Shown here: positions 1 through 7,162 of the stretch, one piece after another
Layout: each line of letters begins with the position of its first letter
How positions within the stretch are numbered: position 1 is the stretch's first letter
Source: a virus
IMG/VR virus record: IMGVR_UViG_3300027906_000002
Coordinates: 1 to 64,000 of that record
Direction: 5' to 3' (one strand)
DNA length: 64,000 bases
Notes under the pieces: model-generated
Seen by the model: only the letters and a program-made list of their open reading frames with translations
Database searches by the model: none
Told to the model about the DNA's origin: nothing
Translations under genes and position numbers: made by a program

Positions 1-1
1 C

Positions 2-1087
2 TTAAAGGAGAGAGCAGAGACAGGTCGTATATACTTGATGAACATTGACCATTGTAATAGTCACAGTTCATTTAAAGATAAGGTTAGCATGAGTAACCTT
101 TGTCAGGAGATTACTCTACCTACAGATCCGATTCAACATATTGATGGGTCTGGTGAGATTGCATTGTGTATACTATCTGCTATTAACATAGGTAAGATTA
201 ATAAGATTGAAGAGTTGGATGAGTTGTGTGAGTTAGCAGTAAGAGGATTGGATGCACTGATAGATTATCAGCAGTATCCTGTAAAGGCAGCAGAACAATC
301 TACAAAGAACCGTAGGTCACTTGGGGTAGGTTATATTGGTTTGGCACACTTCTTAGCTAAGAATGGTGTCAAGTATGACTCACAAGAGGCATGGGATTTA
401 GTTCATTCAATGACAGAGAGATTCCAGTATGCTCTATTGACTGCATCTAATAGGTTATCAATGGAGAAAGGACCATGCGGTTACTTTGGTAAGACAAAGT
501 ATGCTGATGGAATTCTACCCATCGATACATACAAGAAGGACGTAGATGAGATTGTACCGAATGATCTATCATGTGACTGGGAGTTTCTTAGGGGGCGCAT
601 ATCCGAGTATGGGTTACGGAACAGCACACTGTCCGCACAGATGCCTTCGGAGAGCAGCTCCGTTGTGTCAAACGCAACCAATGGAATCGAGCCACCTAGA
701 GACTACTTGTCCATTAAAAAATCAAAGAAGGGGCCTCTTAAGCAGGTTGTACCATCATATACTACACTAAAGAATAACTACACATTGTTATGGGACATGC
801 CAAACAATGATGGATACATTAAAGTAGCTGCAGTGATGCAGAAGTTCTTTGATCAAGCCATTAGTGGTAACTGGTCTTATAACCCAGAGAATTATCCAGA
901 CAATGAAGTACCTGTGTCAGTGATGGCAAAGGACTTACTAACAACCTACAAGTATGGTTGGAAGACATCTTATTACCAGAATACATATGATGCTAAGAAG
1001 GATGTTGATGAAGAAGTTGATGTTGATAAACTTATCAATGAAATCTTAACTACTGAGGAGGAGGTCTGTGACAGCTGTGCAGTCTAA
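2..1087 (+). CDS. nrdA: Ribonucleoside-diphosphate reductase alpha subunit, C-terminal part
   Basis: Class I ribonucleotide reductase large subunit, which reduces NDPs to dNDPs for phage DNA synthesis. The reading frame is open to the window edge, so the N-terminal part is missing; about 361 residues are present. Seen: the NLCQEI motif carrying the active-site cysteine, the MPSESSSVVSNATNG segment that lines the substrate site, YYQNT with the two tyrosines of the radical path, and a C-terminal CDSCAV tail whose Cys-x2-Cys pair is re-reduced by glutaredoxin/thioredoxin. nrdB overlaps its end by 20 nt, so the two are translated together. A glutaredoxin gene at 13829 could supply the reductant. 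Confidence 0.96.
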   Translation, partial: LKERAETGRIYLMNIDHCNSHSSFKDKVSMSNLCQEITLPTDPIQHIDGSGEIALCILSAINIGKINKIEELDELCELAVRGLDALIDYQQYPVKAAEQSTKNRRSLGVGYIGLAHFLAKNGVKYDSQEAWDLVHSMTERFQYALLTASNRLSMEKGPCGYFGKTKYADGILPIDTYKKDVDEIVPNDLSCDWEFLRGRISEYGLRNSTLSAQMPSESSSVVSNATNGIEPPRDYLSIKKSKKGPLKQVVPSYTTLKNNYTLLWDMPNNDGYIKVAAVMQKFFDQAISGNWSYNPENYPDNEVPVSVMAKDLLTTYKYGWKTSYYQNTYDAKKDVDEEVDVDKLINEILTTEEEVCDSCAV

Positions 1088-2234
1088 AGAAATAAGTGGT
1101 ATGACAGTTTTCAATAAGAAGGCTGTTGATACTACAAAACAATACATGTTTTTCGGAGCACCCCTGAGTGTTCAACGTTATGATCAATACAGATTCCCAA
1201 CCTTTGATCGGTTAACTCAACAACAGTTAGGGTATTTCTGGAGACCTGAAGAGGTATCACTTCAGAAAGATAGAGCAGACTATGCACAGCTTAATGAAAC
1301 ACAACGACATATATTTACCAGCAACCTTAAGTATCAGATCATGCTGGACTCCGTACAAGGTCGTGCTCCTGGTATGGCTTTCACTCCTTACTGTTCTCTA
1401 CCTGAGTTAGAAGCATGTATGCAAGTGTGGCAGTTTATGGAGATGATCCATAGTAGATCATACACATACATCATTAAGAATGTATACTCAAATCCTTCAG
1501 AATTATTTGATACCATTTTAACTGATGATAATATACTATCAAGAGCAGAGTCTGTTACCAAATCATATGATGAGTTTATAAATTATGCACAGGATTATGG
1601 TCAGAGTAATGCTTGGAAAGATGATATGAGGACTCATATTAATTCAGAATGGACAAGAAAAGATTTAAAAAGATATCTTTATAAAGCAGTTGCTAACGTT
1701 AATATACTAGAGGGTATTAGATTCTATGTGAGTTTTGCTTGCTCCTTTGCATTTGGTGAGAACAAACTCATGGAAGGATCAGCAAAGATCTTATCACTCA
1801 TTGCGAGAGATGAATCACAACACCTAGTATTAACACAACAGATATTAAAGAACTGGTCTGAAGGTAAAGATGATCCAGACATGCAAGAGATAGCAGAGGA
1901 AGAGAAGGAAACCGTAACAGAAATGTTTAGAGCTACTGTTAATGAAGAGAAGGCATGGGCAGATTATCTTTTCAAAGATGGTTCTATGATAGGATTGAAT
2001 GAAAGATTATTACATAATTATGTTGAGTGGATTGCTAACAGGAGGATGAAGGCAATAGGTTTACAACCTATATACGATCAACCCCTTAGAAATAATCCAC
2101 TACCTTGGACTGAGCACTGGCTTAACTCTAAGGGTCAGCAAAATGCACCACAAGAAACGGAGATTGAAAGTTATGTCGTTGGAGGAATCAAACAAGATGT
2201 CAAAGGAGACTCCTTCGCAGGATTCTCCCTCTGA
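1068..2234 (+). CDS. nrdB: Ribonucleoside-diphosphate reductase beta subunit
   Basis: Small subunit of class Ia ribonucleotide reductase, which holds the diiron-tyrosyl radical. With the GTG start at 1068 (388 aa) the ligands can be read by homology to E. coli NrdB: D94 (MLDSVQGR), E125, H128 and radical Y132 (EMIHSRSY), a glutamate in LEGIRFY, and E/H in ARDESQH. The GTG is preceded by GAGGAGGAGG, a strong ribosome site inside nrdA. An ATG at 1101 (MTVFNKK) is the alternative start and has a weaker site. Overlap with nrdA implies translational coupling and equal amounts of both subunits. Confidence 0.96.
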   Translation: MTAVQSKEISGMTVFNKKAVDTTKQYMFFGAPLSVQRYDQYRFPTFDRLTQQQLGYFWRPEEVSLQKDRADYAQLNETQRHIFTSNLKYQIMLDSVQGRAPGMAFTPYCSLPELEACMQVWQFMEMIHSRSYTYIIKNVYSNPSELFDTILTDDNILSRAESVTKSYDEFINYAQDYGQSNAWKDDMRTHINSEWTRKDLKRYLYKAVANVNILEGIRFYVSFACSFAFGENKLMEGSAKILSLIARDESQHLVLTQQILKNWSEGKDDPDMQEIAEEEKETVTEMFRATVNEEKAWADYLFKDGSMIGLNERLLHNYVEWIANRRMKAIGLQPIYDQPLRNNPLPWTEHWLNSKGQQNAPQETEIESYVVGGIKQDVKGDSFAGFSL

Positions 2235-2421
2235 TCCAGAGTGGAAGTTAGAAGATTTACAGAAGGCAATCATTGATAGTGCTGAGATGTATGATGAACT
2301 GTTAGATAAGGCAGGTCAGCATGAGTTACCACCAAACACAGCAGAAGCAATGTGGGAGATGGAACGCAACCTATGGTCACAAAGACAGAATCGGGATGAG
2401 GTTGACGAATCATCCTATTGA
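2197..2421 (+). CDS. Small acidic hypothetical protein
   Basis: 74-residue protein that overlaps the end of nrdB. I chose the ATG at 2197 because GGAGG lies about 11 nt upstream; ATG codons at 2173 and 2143 in the same frame are alternatives. The protein is hydrophilic, rich in Glu/Asp, predicted helical, with no Cys or membrane segment. Position suggests it is the last gene of the nrdAB transcript. Function not recognised. Confidence 0.6.
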   Translation: MSKETPSQDSPSDPEWKLEDLQKAIIDSAEMYDELLDKAGQHELPPNTAEAMWEMERNLWSQRQNRDEVDESSY

Positions 2422-2463
2422 TGCTATTGTATCAATACGAACCAGTTTGTAATGGTTCTCTGA

Positions 2464-2471
2464 CATAAATA
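2464..2471 (+). promoter_or_regulatory. Late-type promoter box (ATAAATA)
   Basis: CATAAATA resembles the T4-like late -10 box recognised by the gp55 sigma factor. It lies just before the terminator hairpin at 2481 and the riboswitch-like element, so it could drive a short leader. Box match only. Confidence 0.35.
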
Positions 2472-2480
2472 GTCAGGTAA

Positions 2481-2500
2481 GGTATCAACAGATACCTTTT
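2481..2500 (+). terminator. Intrinsic terminator after the nrdAB unit
   Basis: GGTATC-AACA-GATACC followed by TTTT: a 6-bp perfect stem with a tetraloop. It ends exactly where the riboswitch-like element starts (2501). The U-tract is short. Confidence 0.6.
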
Positions 2501-2542
2501 CGTTCATCCCAGAAGGGACGCAAGTAAGCCGACTCGGAACGG
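2501..2542 (+). promoter_or_regulatory. Glutamine-riboswitch-like (glnA / Downstream-peptide) aptamer
   Basis: Three-way-junction RNA as in glnA and Downstream-peptide RNAs of cyanobacteria and cyanophages. P1: CGUUC (2501-2505) with GAACG (2537-2541). P2: UCCC (2507-2510) with GGGA (2515-2518), loop AGAA. The conserved-looking joining segment CGCAAGUAAG follows. P3: CCG (2529-2531) with CGG (2535-2537), sharing one G with P1. It lies upstream of a 52-codon ORF, the usual context of this RNA class. The match is from memory of the consensus, not a covariance search. Confidence 0.7.
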
Positions 2543-2547
2543 ATCAT

Positions 2548-2724
2548 CGTTCATCCTCATGGAATTCATTCTCATTACTCTCTTCACATGTTCAGATGCT
2601 ACGGACTTGATATCCAAAGTAACTGATCGCAGTGCAGGTGAGTTCAAGTCCGAAATCATTCAAACGATTAAGGACAGTACTGAGAAAGGATGTTTTGAGG
2701 ACGCAAAAGCCGACTGAAGGAACG
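2548..2724 (+). promoter_or_regulatory. Possible second, split riboswitch-like element enclosing a gene
   Basis: The half-motif CGUUCAUCCUC (2548-2558) pairs with GAGGACGC (2697-2704) and GGAACG (2719-2724): P1 is CGUUC/GAACG and P2 is CCUC/GAGG. The 3' half AAAAGCC...GAAGGAACG copies the first element. Between the two halves lies a complete small ORF (2559-2717), so its start codon directly follows the 5' strand of P2 and its stop lies in the P3 loop. The joining segment reads AAAAG instead of GUAAG, so ligand binding is doubtful. Confidence 0.4.
2559..2717 (+). CDS. Riboswitch-associated small protein
   Basis: 52 residues, starting MEFILITLFTCSDATDL. The N-terminus is hydrophobic (FILITLF) and the remainder hydrophilic and helical, with two cysteines (C11, C45). 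No Shine-Dalgarno precedes the ATG; the upstream sequence is the CGTTCATCCTC half-element, so translation may be controlled by that RNA structure. It falls in the class of small 'downstream peptide' ORFs. Function unknown. Confidence 0.6.
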   Translation: MEFILITLFTCSDATDLISKVTDRSAGEFKSEIIQTIKDSTEKGCFEDAKAD

Positions 2725-2757
2725 GTCTAATCAACCTAATCCTACAGGAGAAAACAC

Positions 2758-2901
2758 ATGGCAAAAGTCACTTACCGAGGGGTCGAGTACGACCCTGCAG
2801 AGTACAATAAGAAGGTACTCTACGAGGCAAGTCAGCATCGCAATCACGAACTAATGTATCGTGGTATTAAAGTTCAACGCAAGTTCGCAACTCAGAGCTG
2901 A
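2758..2901 (+). CDS. Small protein with YRG motifs (DUF4278-like)
   Basis: 47 residues with two YRG motifs (YRGVEY near the start and MYRGIKVQRKF near the end), the pattern of the small cyanobacterial/cyanophage DUF4278 proteins. AGGAG at 2746-2750 is a good ribosome site for the ATG at 2758. Placed directly behind the riboswitch-like region and just before a strong terminator, so it probably belongs to the same regulated unit. Biochemical role unknown. Confidence 0.7.
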   Translation: MAKVTYRGVEYDPAEYNKKVLYEASQHRNHELMYRGIKVQRKFATQS

Positions 2902-2922
2902 CACACGTCACGATTTGTATAT

Positions 2923-2953
2923 AAAGACACCTTATTGACAGGTGTCTTTTTTT
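2923..2953 (+). terminator. Intrinsic terminator
   Basis: AAAGACACCT (2923-2932), loop TATTGAC, AGGTGTCTTT (2940-2949), continuing in a T-run to 2953. A 10-bp perfect stem that closes the riboswitch/peptide unit before talC. Confidence 0.88.
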
Positions 2954-2961
2954 GTGTAATA

Positions 2962-2968
2962 ATAAATA
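2962..2968 (+). promoter_or_regulatory. Late-type promoter box before talC
   Basis: ATAAATA directly after the terminator and 22 nt before the talC ATG, a suitable distance for a late transcript start near 2975. Confidence 0.5.
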
Positions 2969-2989
2969 CTGGAAATTGTAACGAGAGTC

Positions 2990-3649
2990 ATGAAGATTTT
3001 TCTGGACTGCTCTGATGTTGACCTAATAAAACAGTCGTATGCGAGTGGGTTAATCGATGGAGTAACAACTAACCCCAGTCTTATGTTGAAGAATGGTCAA
3101 GATCCATTGAAGGTTCTTAAGGAGATAACTTCTATCTTCCCTTGGGATGCTTCGATATCAGCAGAGGTAGTCGGGGATACAGTGGAGGACATGCTAGCCA
3201 TGGCTGATACTTACTTGGAGATAGCACCCAACATTACTATTAAAGTACCTTGCACACGCACAGGTCTTAGGGCATGTAAAGATCTATCAGAGGATGAGGT
3301 GGCAGTTAACGTAACACTTATATTCTCTGCTGCTCAAGCAATACTTGCTGCTAAAGCAGGTGCAACATACGTTTCACCATTCATAGGTCGTTTGAACGAT
3401 CAATATTGGGATGGTATATCATTAGTCGAGGAAATTTCAGATGTATTCACAACGCATGGTTCTAAAACTCAAGTACTCGCTGCTTCAATTAGAGAACCAA
3501 TTCAAGTCGCAAAGTGTTTTCGAGTGGGGGCTGATATCTGTACTCTGCCTTGGGATATATTTAATAAAATGTATGACCACTGCTTAACTGATGCAGGTAT
3601 GCAGAAGTTTGATTCAGATTGGATCCAACTACAGGATAAACTGAAGTGA
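2990..3649 (+). CDS. talC: Transaldolase, TalC/FSA type
   Basis: 219-residue transaldolase of the short fructose-6-phosphate-aldolase-like subfamily carried by many cyanophages. K85 in ITIKVPC is the Schiff-base lysine at the same position as in the E. coli FSA family; the N-terminal LDCSDVDLIK and TTNPSLM motifs line the active site. In infection TalC is thought to shift host carbon flow from the Calvin cycle towards the pentose phosphate pathway, giving NADPH and ribose for nucleotides. It fits with cp12 at 33366, psbA at 7848 and the nucleotide genes here. Full length, no disruption. Confidence 0.95.
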   Translation: MKIFLDCSDVDLIKQSYASGLIDGVTTNPSLMLKNGQDPLKVLKEITSIFPWDASISAEVVGDTVEDMLAMADTYLEIAPNITIKVPCTRTGLRACKDLSEDEVAVNVTLIFSAAQAILAAKAGATYVSPFIGRLNDQYWDGISLVEEISDVFTTHGSKTQVLAASIREPIQVAKCFRVGADICTLPWDIFNKMYDHCLTDAGMQKFDSDWIQLQDKLK

Positions 3650-3657
3650 ATGGCCGA

Positions 3658-3807
3658 ATGAATAAGGTAACAATGGTAGCCCAGATCATGAAGATGAAAA
3701 CTGGGCTAGAAAATGGGTGGTATCCTGAATGGGATGAACGCCAGAGAGGAGCAGCACAAAGGATACTGCTCAATGTATTAGAACACTTAGACGAGTACCA
3801 CTCTTAG
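3658..3807 (+). CDS. Small hypothetical protein
   Basis: 49 residues, starting MNKVTMVAQIM. Begins 8 nt after talC. Contains WYPEWDERQRGAAQRIL followed by a helical C-terminus. No known motif. Its tight spacing in a run of overlapping small genes and intact frame support coding. Confidence 0.5.
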   Translation: MNKVTMVAQIMKMKTGLENGWYPEWDERQRGAAQRILLNVLEHLDEYHS

Positions 3808-3815
3808 GGGGGTGT

Positions 3816-3977
3816 ATGCAAAGACAAAATCTTAAAGTATTAGTTGCTGATTTGGAACGAGCAATAGCAGAGATAAAAGCAGAGGTTTATTCAGACACTT
3901 CTGCTTATGATATACATAGGGGTGATGATATAAAATCATACGCCCAAGTAAATGATGAAGACGGAGAGTGCGACTAA
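3816..3977 (+). CDS. Small acidic hypothetical protein
   Basis: 53 residues, starting MQRQNLKVLVADLE. An N-terminal amphipathic helix is followed by an acidic tail. GGGGGG stands just upstream as a ribosome site, and the 3' end overlaps the GIY-YIG gene that starts at 3952. Function unknown. Confidence 0.5.
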   Translation: MQRQNLKVLVADLERAIAEIKAEVYSDTSAYDIHRGDDIKSYAQVNDEDGECD

Positions 3978-4431
3978 TGAAAAAGATACAGAAACTTCTG
4001 AGGGAAGTTATGAGAACCCCTGGACCTATAAGGGTTCAACTTTTACTTCTAACGACATTAACGGTTTCTTCGGTTTCGTCTACAGGATTACTAATTTACA
4101 ATCGGGTAAGCAATACATCGGCAGGAAATACTTCACACAGCGTCGTAAACCTAGAGGTGGTAAGAGAAGGGTTACGTCTGAGAGTGACTGGAAAAAATAC
4201 TATGGAAGCTCTGAAGAACTTAAAGGAGATAGAAAGTTACTTGGGAACGACCTATTCAAGAGAGAAATCATATCCCTCCACACCACCCTTGGCAAAGTAA
4301 ACTACGAAGAGACTAGACAGTTGTTCCTAAATAATGTACTTACTGAGAGTACTGACGATGGACAACCAGCATATTACAACAGCAATATACTGGGTAGGTA
4401 CATGCGTAAGGATTATTTTACAAGGGATTGA
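3952..4431 (+). CDS. SegE-like GIY-YIG family protein
   Basis: 159 residues with an N-terminal acidic extension and then a GIY-YIG-like fold: FVYRI (strand 1, in place of GIY), YIGRKYF (YIG), then a basic segment RRKPRGGKRR and YYGSS. This matches the SegE-type GIY-YIG proteins of T4-like phages. T4 Seg proteins are free-standing homing endonucleases; whether this copy cuts DNA is not clear, since the first motif is degenerate. It overlaps the gene before it by 26 nt and is not an insertion in a core gene. Confidence 0.65.
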   Translation: MMKTESATNEKDTETSEGSYENPWTYKGSTFTSNDINGFFGFVYRITNLQSGKQYIGRKYFTQRRKPRGGKRRVTSESDWKKYYGSSEELKGDRKLLGNDLFKREIISLHTTLGKVNYEETRQLFLNNVLTESTDDGQPAYYNSNILGRYMRKDYFTRD

Positions 4432-4433
4432 CA

Positions 4434-4571
4434 ATGAACTCTGATCCTTGCTATACTGAGAACGACTTCTATGACTTTGAACAGTCTATGGAAGAGATGT
4501 ATATGGATTTATTAATTGATCAATTACATGACATGGCAGAGGAATCATTAGATGTTTTGCATACCGTTTGA
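4434..4571 (+). CDS. Small acidic hypothetical protein
   Basis: 45 residues, very acidic, starting MNSDPCYTENDFYDFE and rich in Met/Asp/Glu. Starts 2 nt after the GIY-YIG gene stop and overlaps the next gene (ATG 4552) by 20 nt. No recognisable domain. Confidence 0.5.
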   Translation: MNSDPCYTENDFYDFEQSMEEMYMDLLIDQLHDMAEESLDVLHTV

Positions 4572-5088
4572 GCACTATGAACCTATACCTAATCACGATC
4601 TAGCTAAGGAACATCTCTTAGAGTTGTTTAGTTTATGTGGTGAGGATAGGAATGGTGTTAGGGGTGACTTCTTTATTAATGATGAAAGGAAATCCCTTCC
4701 TGCTTATCATGTTACACTGATGAATTACTTAAAGGATTATCTTCAAGACCTACAAAATCAAATGGGGTTTGAAGTGAAGATTAATTCTATGTGGTATCAA
4801 CAAACTGTTAAAGGACAGTATCATGAGTTGCATAATCATGGTGCTATTGGTCTCTCATGTGTTTGGTATCTAGAGTATGATCCATCAGTTCATCAAGGAA
4901 CTACTTTCTATTGTCCCTTTGCTGATCCTATTACAGGAGATCTATTACAAGAGACACCTGAAGTAAGAGAAGGAGATCTAGTTGTCTTCCCATCCTACTT
5001 ACTACACGAACAGAAACCAAATAAAAGTGACGTAAGAAGGACTGTAGTATCATTTAACATTGACGGTAATTTAAATTATGGAAAGTAA
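4552..5088 (+). CDS. Putative 2OG-Fe(II) oxygenase-like protein
   Basis: 178 residues. The double-stranded-beta-helix pattern is readable: YHELHNHG, which supplies the first metal ligands, then SCVWYLEY, then EGDLVVFPSYLLHEQKPN with the distal His, and finally RRTVVSFN with the 2-oxoglutarate-binding Arg. This is the Tpa/2OG-FeII_Oxy_5-type arrangement frequent in cyanophages. Substrate unknown. It overlaps the next gene, a second member of the same superfamily, by 11 nt, suggesting a pair made together. Confidence 0.65.
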   Translation: MFCIPFEHYEPIPNHDLAKEHLLELFSLCGEDRNGVRGDFFINDERKSLPAYHVTLMNYLKDYLQDLQNQMGFEVKINSMWYQQTVKGQYHELHNHGAIGLSCVWYLEYDPSVHQGTTFYCPFADPITGDLLQETPEVREGDLVVFPSYLLHEQKPNKSDVRRTVVSFNIDGNLNYGK

Positions 5089-5692
5089 ATTTTATTTAAT
5101 GTTCGCAACACCACCTTTATTTGTTGCACAATATGAGGGTACGGTAGATTCTTTTTTAAGTGAAGCATATAATATACCTTATAGAGATTCGTTTGGTAAT
5201 AAGGTATCCACTGACACATATGTTTTAAAACGTCCAGGATTTAATAAGTTAGAGAAGTTTTTTCTTGAACATGTTAATAGTTACACTCGTCAGGTGTTAG
5301 GTAGTGAAGAGGAGATAGGTATTCAGCAGTCATGGGTTAATATAACTCAAGGGCAACAGAATCATCCAAAACATTATCATTCAAATAGTTATTTGAGTGG
5401 TGTCTTTTATCTTAATACAGTAAAGGATACTCCTATAGTATTTGATTCACCACATACACATAACTGGCCAATCAGACCAGAACCAAAGGAGTATCTAACA
5501 GTTGGTGGTAATGAGTTTACTAATGATAGTTATAGTTACCAGGCTAGTGCAGGTGATCTAGTATTATTCCCTAGTAGTATACCTCATTGGGTTCCAATTA
5601 ATAAGACTGATGAAAATAGAATTAGTCTTTCCTTTAATACATTTCCTAAGATACCTTTCGGTGGTATTGATAACAGTACTCGCTTGACGTAA
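5078..5692 (+). CDS. Putative 2OG-Fe(II) oxygenase-like protein
   Basis: 204 residues, second of a tandem pair. Seen: HYHSNSYLSGVFYLN (metal-binding His pair and core strand), AGDLVLFPSSIPHWVPIN (distal His) and ENRISLSFN (Arg for 2-oxoglutarate). Sequence differs strongly from its neighbour, so this is not a recent duplication. Cyanophage enzymes of this type have been proposed to hydroxylate phage or host proteins or to respond to nitrogen/2OG status; there is no direct evidence for its substrate. Confidence 0.65.
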   Translation: MESKFYLMFATPPLFVAQYEGTVDSFLSEAYNIPYRDSFGNKVSTDTYVLKRPGFNKLEKFFLEHVNSYTRQVLGSEEEIGIQQSWVNITQGQQNHPKHYHSNSYLSGVFYLNTVKDTPIVFDSPHTHNWPIRPEPKEYLTVGGNEFTNDSYSYQASAGDLVLFPSSIPHWVPINKTDENRISLSFNTFPKIPFGGIDNSTRLT

Positions 5693-5712
5693 TCGAATCT
5701 ATCATATATAAT
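5684..5712 (+). promoter_or_regulatory. Sigma-70-type promoter
   Basis: TTGACG (5684-5689), 17-nt spacer, TATAAT (5707-5712). It overlaps the end of the oxygenase gene and drives the gene at 5735. Confidence 0.78.
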
Positions 5713-5734
5713 AATCATAACTATAGTTTTAAAT

Positions 5735-6274
5735 ATGTCATGCAATTTAGATAAAACATGGAACGAGGCTGAAAAGGCACTGAGAGCCATGTTTGAAGCT
5801 GGATTTTATCATGAAGGTGAGATCCCTGAACGTTATCAAATAGATTTTAGAGATCATATTACTGACATCTATCACATGTATGAGAATGTGAAGAGGATTA
5901 ATAAATCTAGGAAGGATCAGTGGGTTGATGCTGAGGGTAATCCAGCACCTGCAACTACTTCTTCTAAGTGTTCTGATGTACATCAAGATACCGTCTTCGT
6001 AACTGGTGCTGATGATGGTGTGATCACATTACCTGACGGATGCTACGATCCAGATGGTAACATATCAATTGACACAGGCAACATTACATTAGGTGATGCT
6101 ATTGCTAGTGTTCCTGATGCTATATCATGGAACAATGAAGTGTTTACTTCACCTGAGATAACTTTTGGTACTGATACACAGGCAGCACCACCTCAAGCAT
6201 CACAGTCAGGAGAGCTACCACCTATAGATCCTGAGAAGAATGCTGAGGATCTTAACAACAGAGACGGAGACTAA
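5735..6274 (+). CDS. Hypothetical protein with acidic, repeat-free C-terminus
   Basis: 179 residues. The N-terminal half (to about residue 75) is helical and charged (MSCNLDKTWNEAEKAL...). The C-terminal half is acidic, Gly/Asp/Pro-rich and probably extended (ITLPDGCYDPDGNIS). No catalytic motif seen. It has its own consensus promoter just upstream and a terminator downstream, so it is probably a single-gene transcript expressed early. Function not recognised. Confidence 0.65.
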   Translation: MSCNLDKTWNEAEKALRAMFEAGFYHEGEIPERYQIDFRDHITDIYHMYENVKRINKSRKDQWVDAEGNPAPATTSSKCSDVHQDTVFVTGADDGVITLPDGCYDPDGNISIDTGNITLGDAIASVPDAISWNNEVFTSPEITFGTDTQAAPPQASQSGELPPIDPEKNAEDLNNRDGD

Positions 6275-6346
6275 GGAATCCGTCTTTGCCAATAGACGTT
6301 AAACTAGATGGTCTTACGTGCAAAAGCAATGATAAGGCAATCTTAT

Positions 6347-6377
6347 AAGAGTCATCAGAAATGGTGACTCTTTTTTT
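6347..6377 (+). terminator. Intrinsic terminator
   Basis: AAGAGTCATC (6347-6356), 6-nt loop, GGTGACTCTT (6363-6372), then Ts to 6377. A 10-bp stem with one G-U pair that ends the previous gene and opens the photosynthesis cassette. Confidence 0.88.
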
Positions 6378-6403
6378 GTTCGGATATCTAGGTAATTATA
6401 CCT

Positions 6404-6432
6404 TTGACACCCCTTAACATTTACTATATAAT
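6404..6432 (+). promoter_or_regulatory. Consensus sigma-70 promoter of hli
   Basis: TTGACA (6404-6409), exactly 17 nt, TATAAT (6427-6432): a perfect host-type promoter. Transcription should start near 6439, about 20 nt before the hli ATG. Confidence 0.88.
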
Positions 6433-6459
6433 TATGTAACGTTTCTTAACAAAACAGAA

Positions 6460-6669
6460 ATGACTTCAACAACTGCCAAAAGGTATACAACTACCGAGTA
6501 CGGCAAGCAAAATATGTTCGCAGCAGAACCTCCTATGGAGTACGTTGAGAACTATGAAGGTTACTGGAAGAACGCTGAAAGAACTAATGGTCGCCTAGCG
6601 ATGATTGGTTTGTTCGCAGCAATCCATAACTATGCCATCTTCGGATGGGTAATTCCAGGCATTGCTTAG
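6460..6669 (+). CDS. hli: High-light-inducible protein
   Basis: 69 residues. The single membrane helix contains the chlorophyll-binding signature AERTNGRLAMIGLFAA (E-x2-N-G-R-x-A-M), followed by GWVIPGIA. Hli proteins bind chlorophyll and carotenoid in the thylakoid membrane and protect photosystem II assembly; phage copies are expressed with psbA to keep host photosynthesis going. The N-terminal 35 residues are soluble. Two shorter Hli-like ORFs follow directly. Confidence 0.92.
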   Translation: MTSTTAKRYTTTEYGKQNMFAAEPPMEYVENYEGYWKNAERTNGRLAMIGLFAAIHNYAIFGWVIPGIA

Positions 6670-6718
6670 TCGAAGCAAGGTCTCTTTAAATTCTATCCCT
6701 ATTACAAATCTAAGAACA

Positions 6719-6826
6719 ATGACTCCAGAAGCAGAAAAGTTTAACGGTTGGATGGCTATGATTGGTTTCGTAGCAGCAACAGGTGCATACATCACCACAG
6801 GTCAAATCATTCCAGGTATATTCTAA
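6719..6826 (+). CDS. hli: Second, very short Hli-like protein
   Basis: 35 residues, starting MTPEAEKFNGWMAMIGF. It has the Hli membrane helix (E-x2-NGW-x-AMIGF-VAA) and the typical ending TTGQIIPGIF, but almost no N-terminal domain. It starts 49 nt after the first hli and is followed at once by another short ORF. NGW replaces NGR, so the chlorophyll-bridging Arg is missing; whether it still binds pigment is unclear. Confidence 0.78.
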   Translation: MTPEAEKFNGWMAMIGFVAATGAYITTGQIIPGIF

Positions 6827-6922
6827 ATGGCAGACCTAATCATCAGAGCAAACGGAAGGTTCACAATGGTAGCCTTCTGGATTGGCGTAGCGGTTTATAC
6901 TAAGGTCACATACTTTAGTTAA
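6827..6922 (+). CDS. Single-helix membrane peptide, Hli-related
   Basis: 31 residues, starting MADLIIRANGRFTMVAF, with the start codon directly after the previous stop (TAAATG). ANGRFTMVAF resembles the Hli signature (NGR-x-x-M) but the remainder is divergent. One transmembrane helix. Probably a degenerate Hli-type or photosystem-associated peptide. Confidence 0.5.
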   Translation: MADLIIRANGRFTMVAFWIGVAVYTKVTYFS

Positions 6923-6934
6923 AACTTAACAAAA

Positions 6935-6941
6935 CTAAATA
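6935..6941 (+). promoter_or_regulatory. Late-type promoter box
   Basis: CTAAATA 36 nt before the ATG at 6977. Matches the late box seen before the structural genes; it would allow the later photosynthesis-cassette genes to be expressed late as well. Confidence 0.45.
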
Positions 6942-6976
6942 GTTACTCGTAATTTATTTCAATACGGACATAATCC

Positions 6977-7162
6977 ATGACAGATCTAGTAGCAGATTCA
7001 TTTCCAGCTTGGAAAGCAATCCTTTGGATGTTCTATCCAATGACTGTTCTTGTCATGGTTGAGTTGTTTCTTCGTGCAGTTGACGATGACGACGACGATG
7101 AGGGTGGTAAGGGTATACGAGTGACCCAACCTCAATTGCAGACTGTCCCTGCAGGTGCTTGA
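6977..7162 (+). CDS. Membrane protein with poly-Asp stretch
   Basis: 61 residues: one hydrophobic helix (about residues 11-33), then DDDDDDEGG and a polar tail. The acidic stretch after the helix suggests a membrane-anchored acidic tail. Not recognised beyond being a cyanophage-type small membrane protein in the hli-psbA cassette. Confidence 0.55.
   Translation: MTDLVADSFPAWKAILWMFYPMTVLVMVELFLRAVDDDDDDEGGKGIRVTQPQLQTVPAGA

Noticed and set aside
2439-2458. Hairpin GAACC...GGTTC as a terminator
   Set aside because: No T-run follows; the true terminator is the GGTATC-AACA-GATACC-TTTT hairpin at 2481-2500.
6280-6345. tRNA or other RNA gene in the gap before hli
   Set aside because: No cloverleaf could be drawn; no tRNA T-arm in register with an acceptor stem was seen here or elsewhere in the window.
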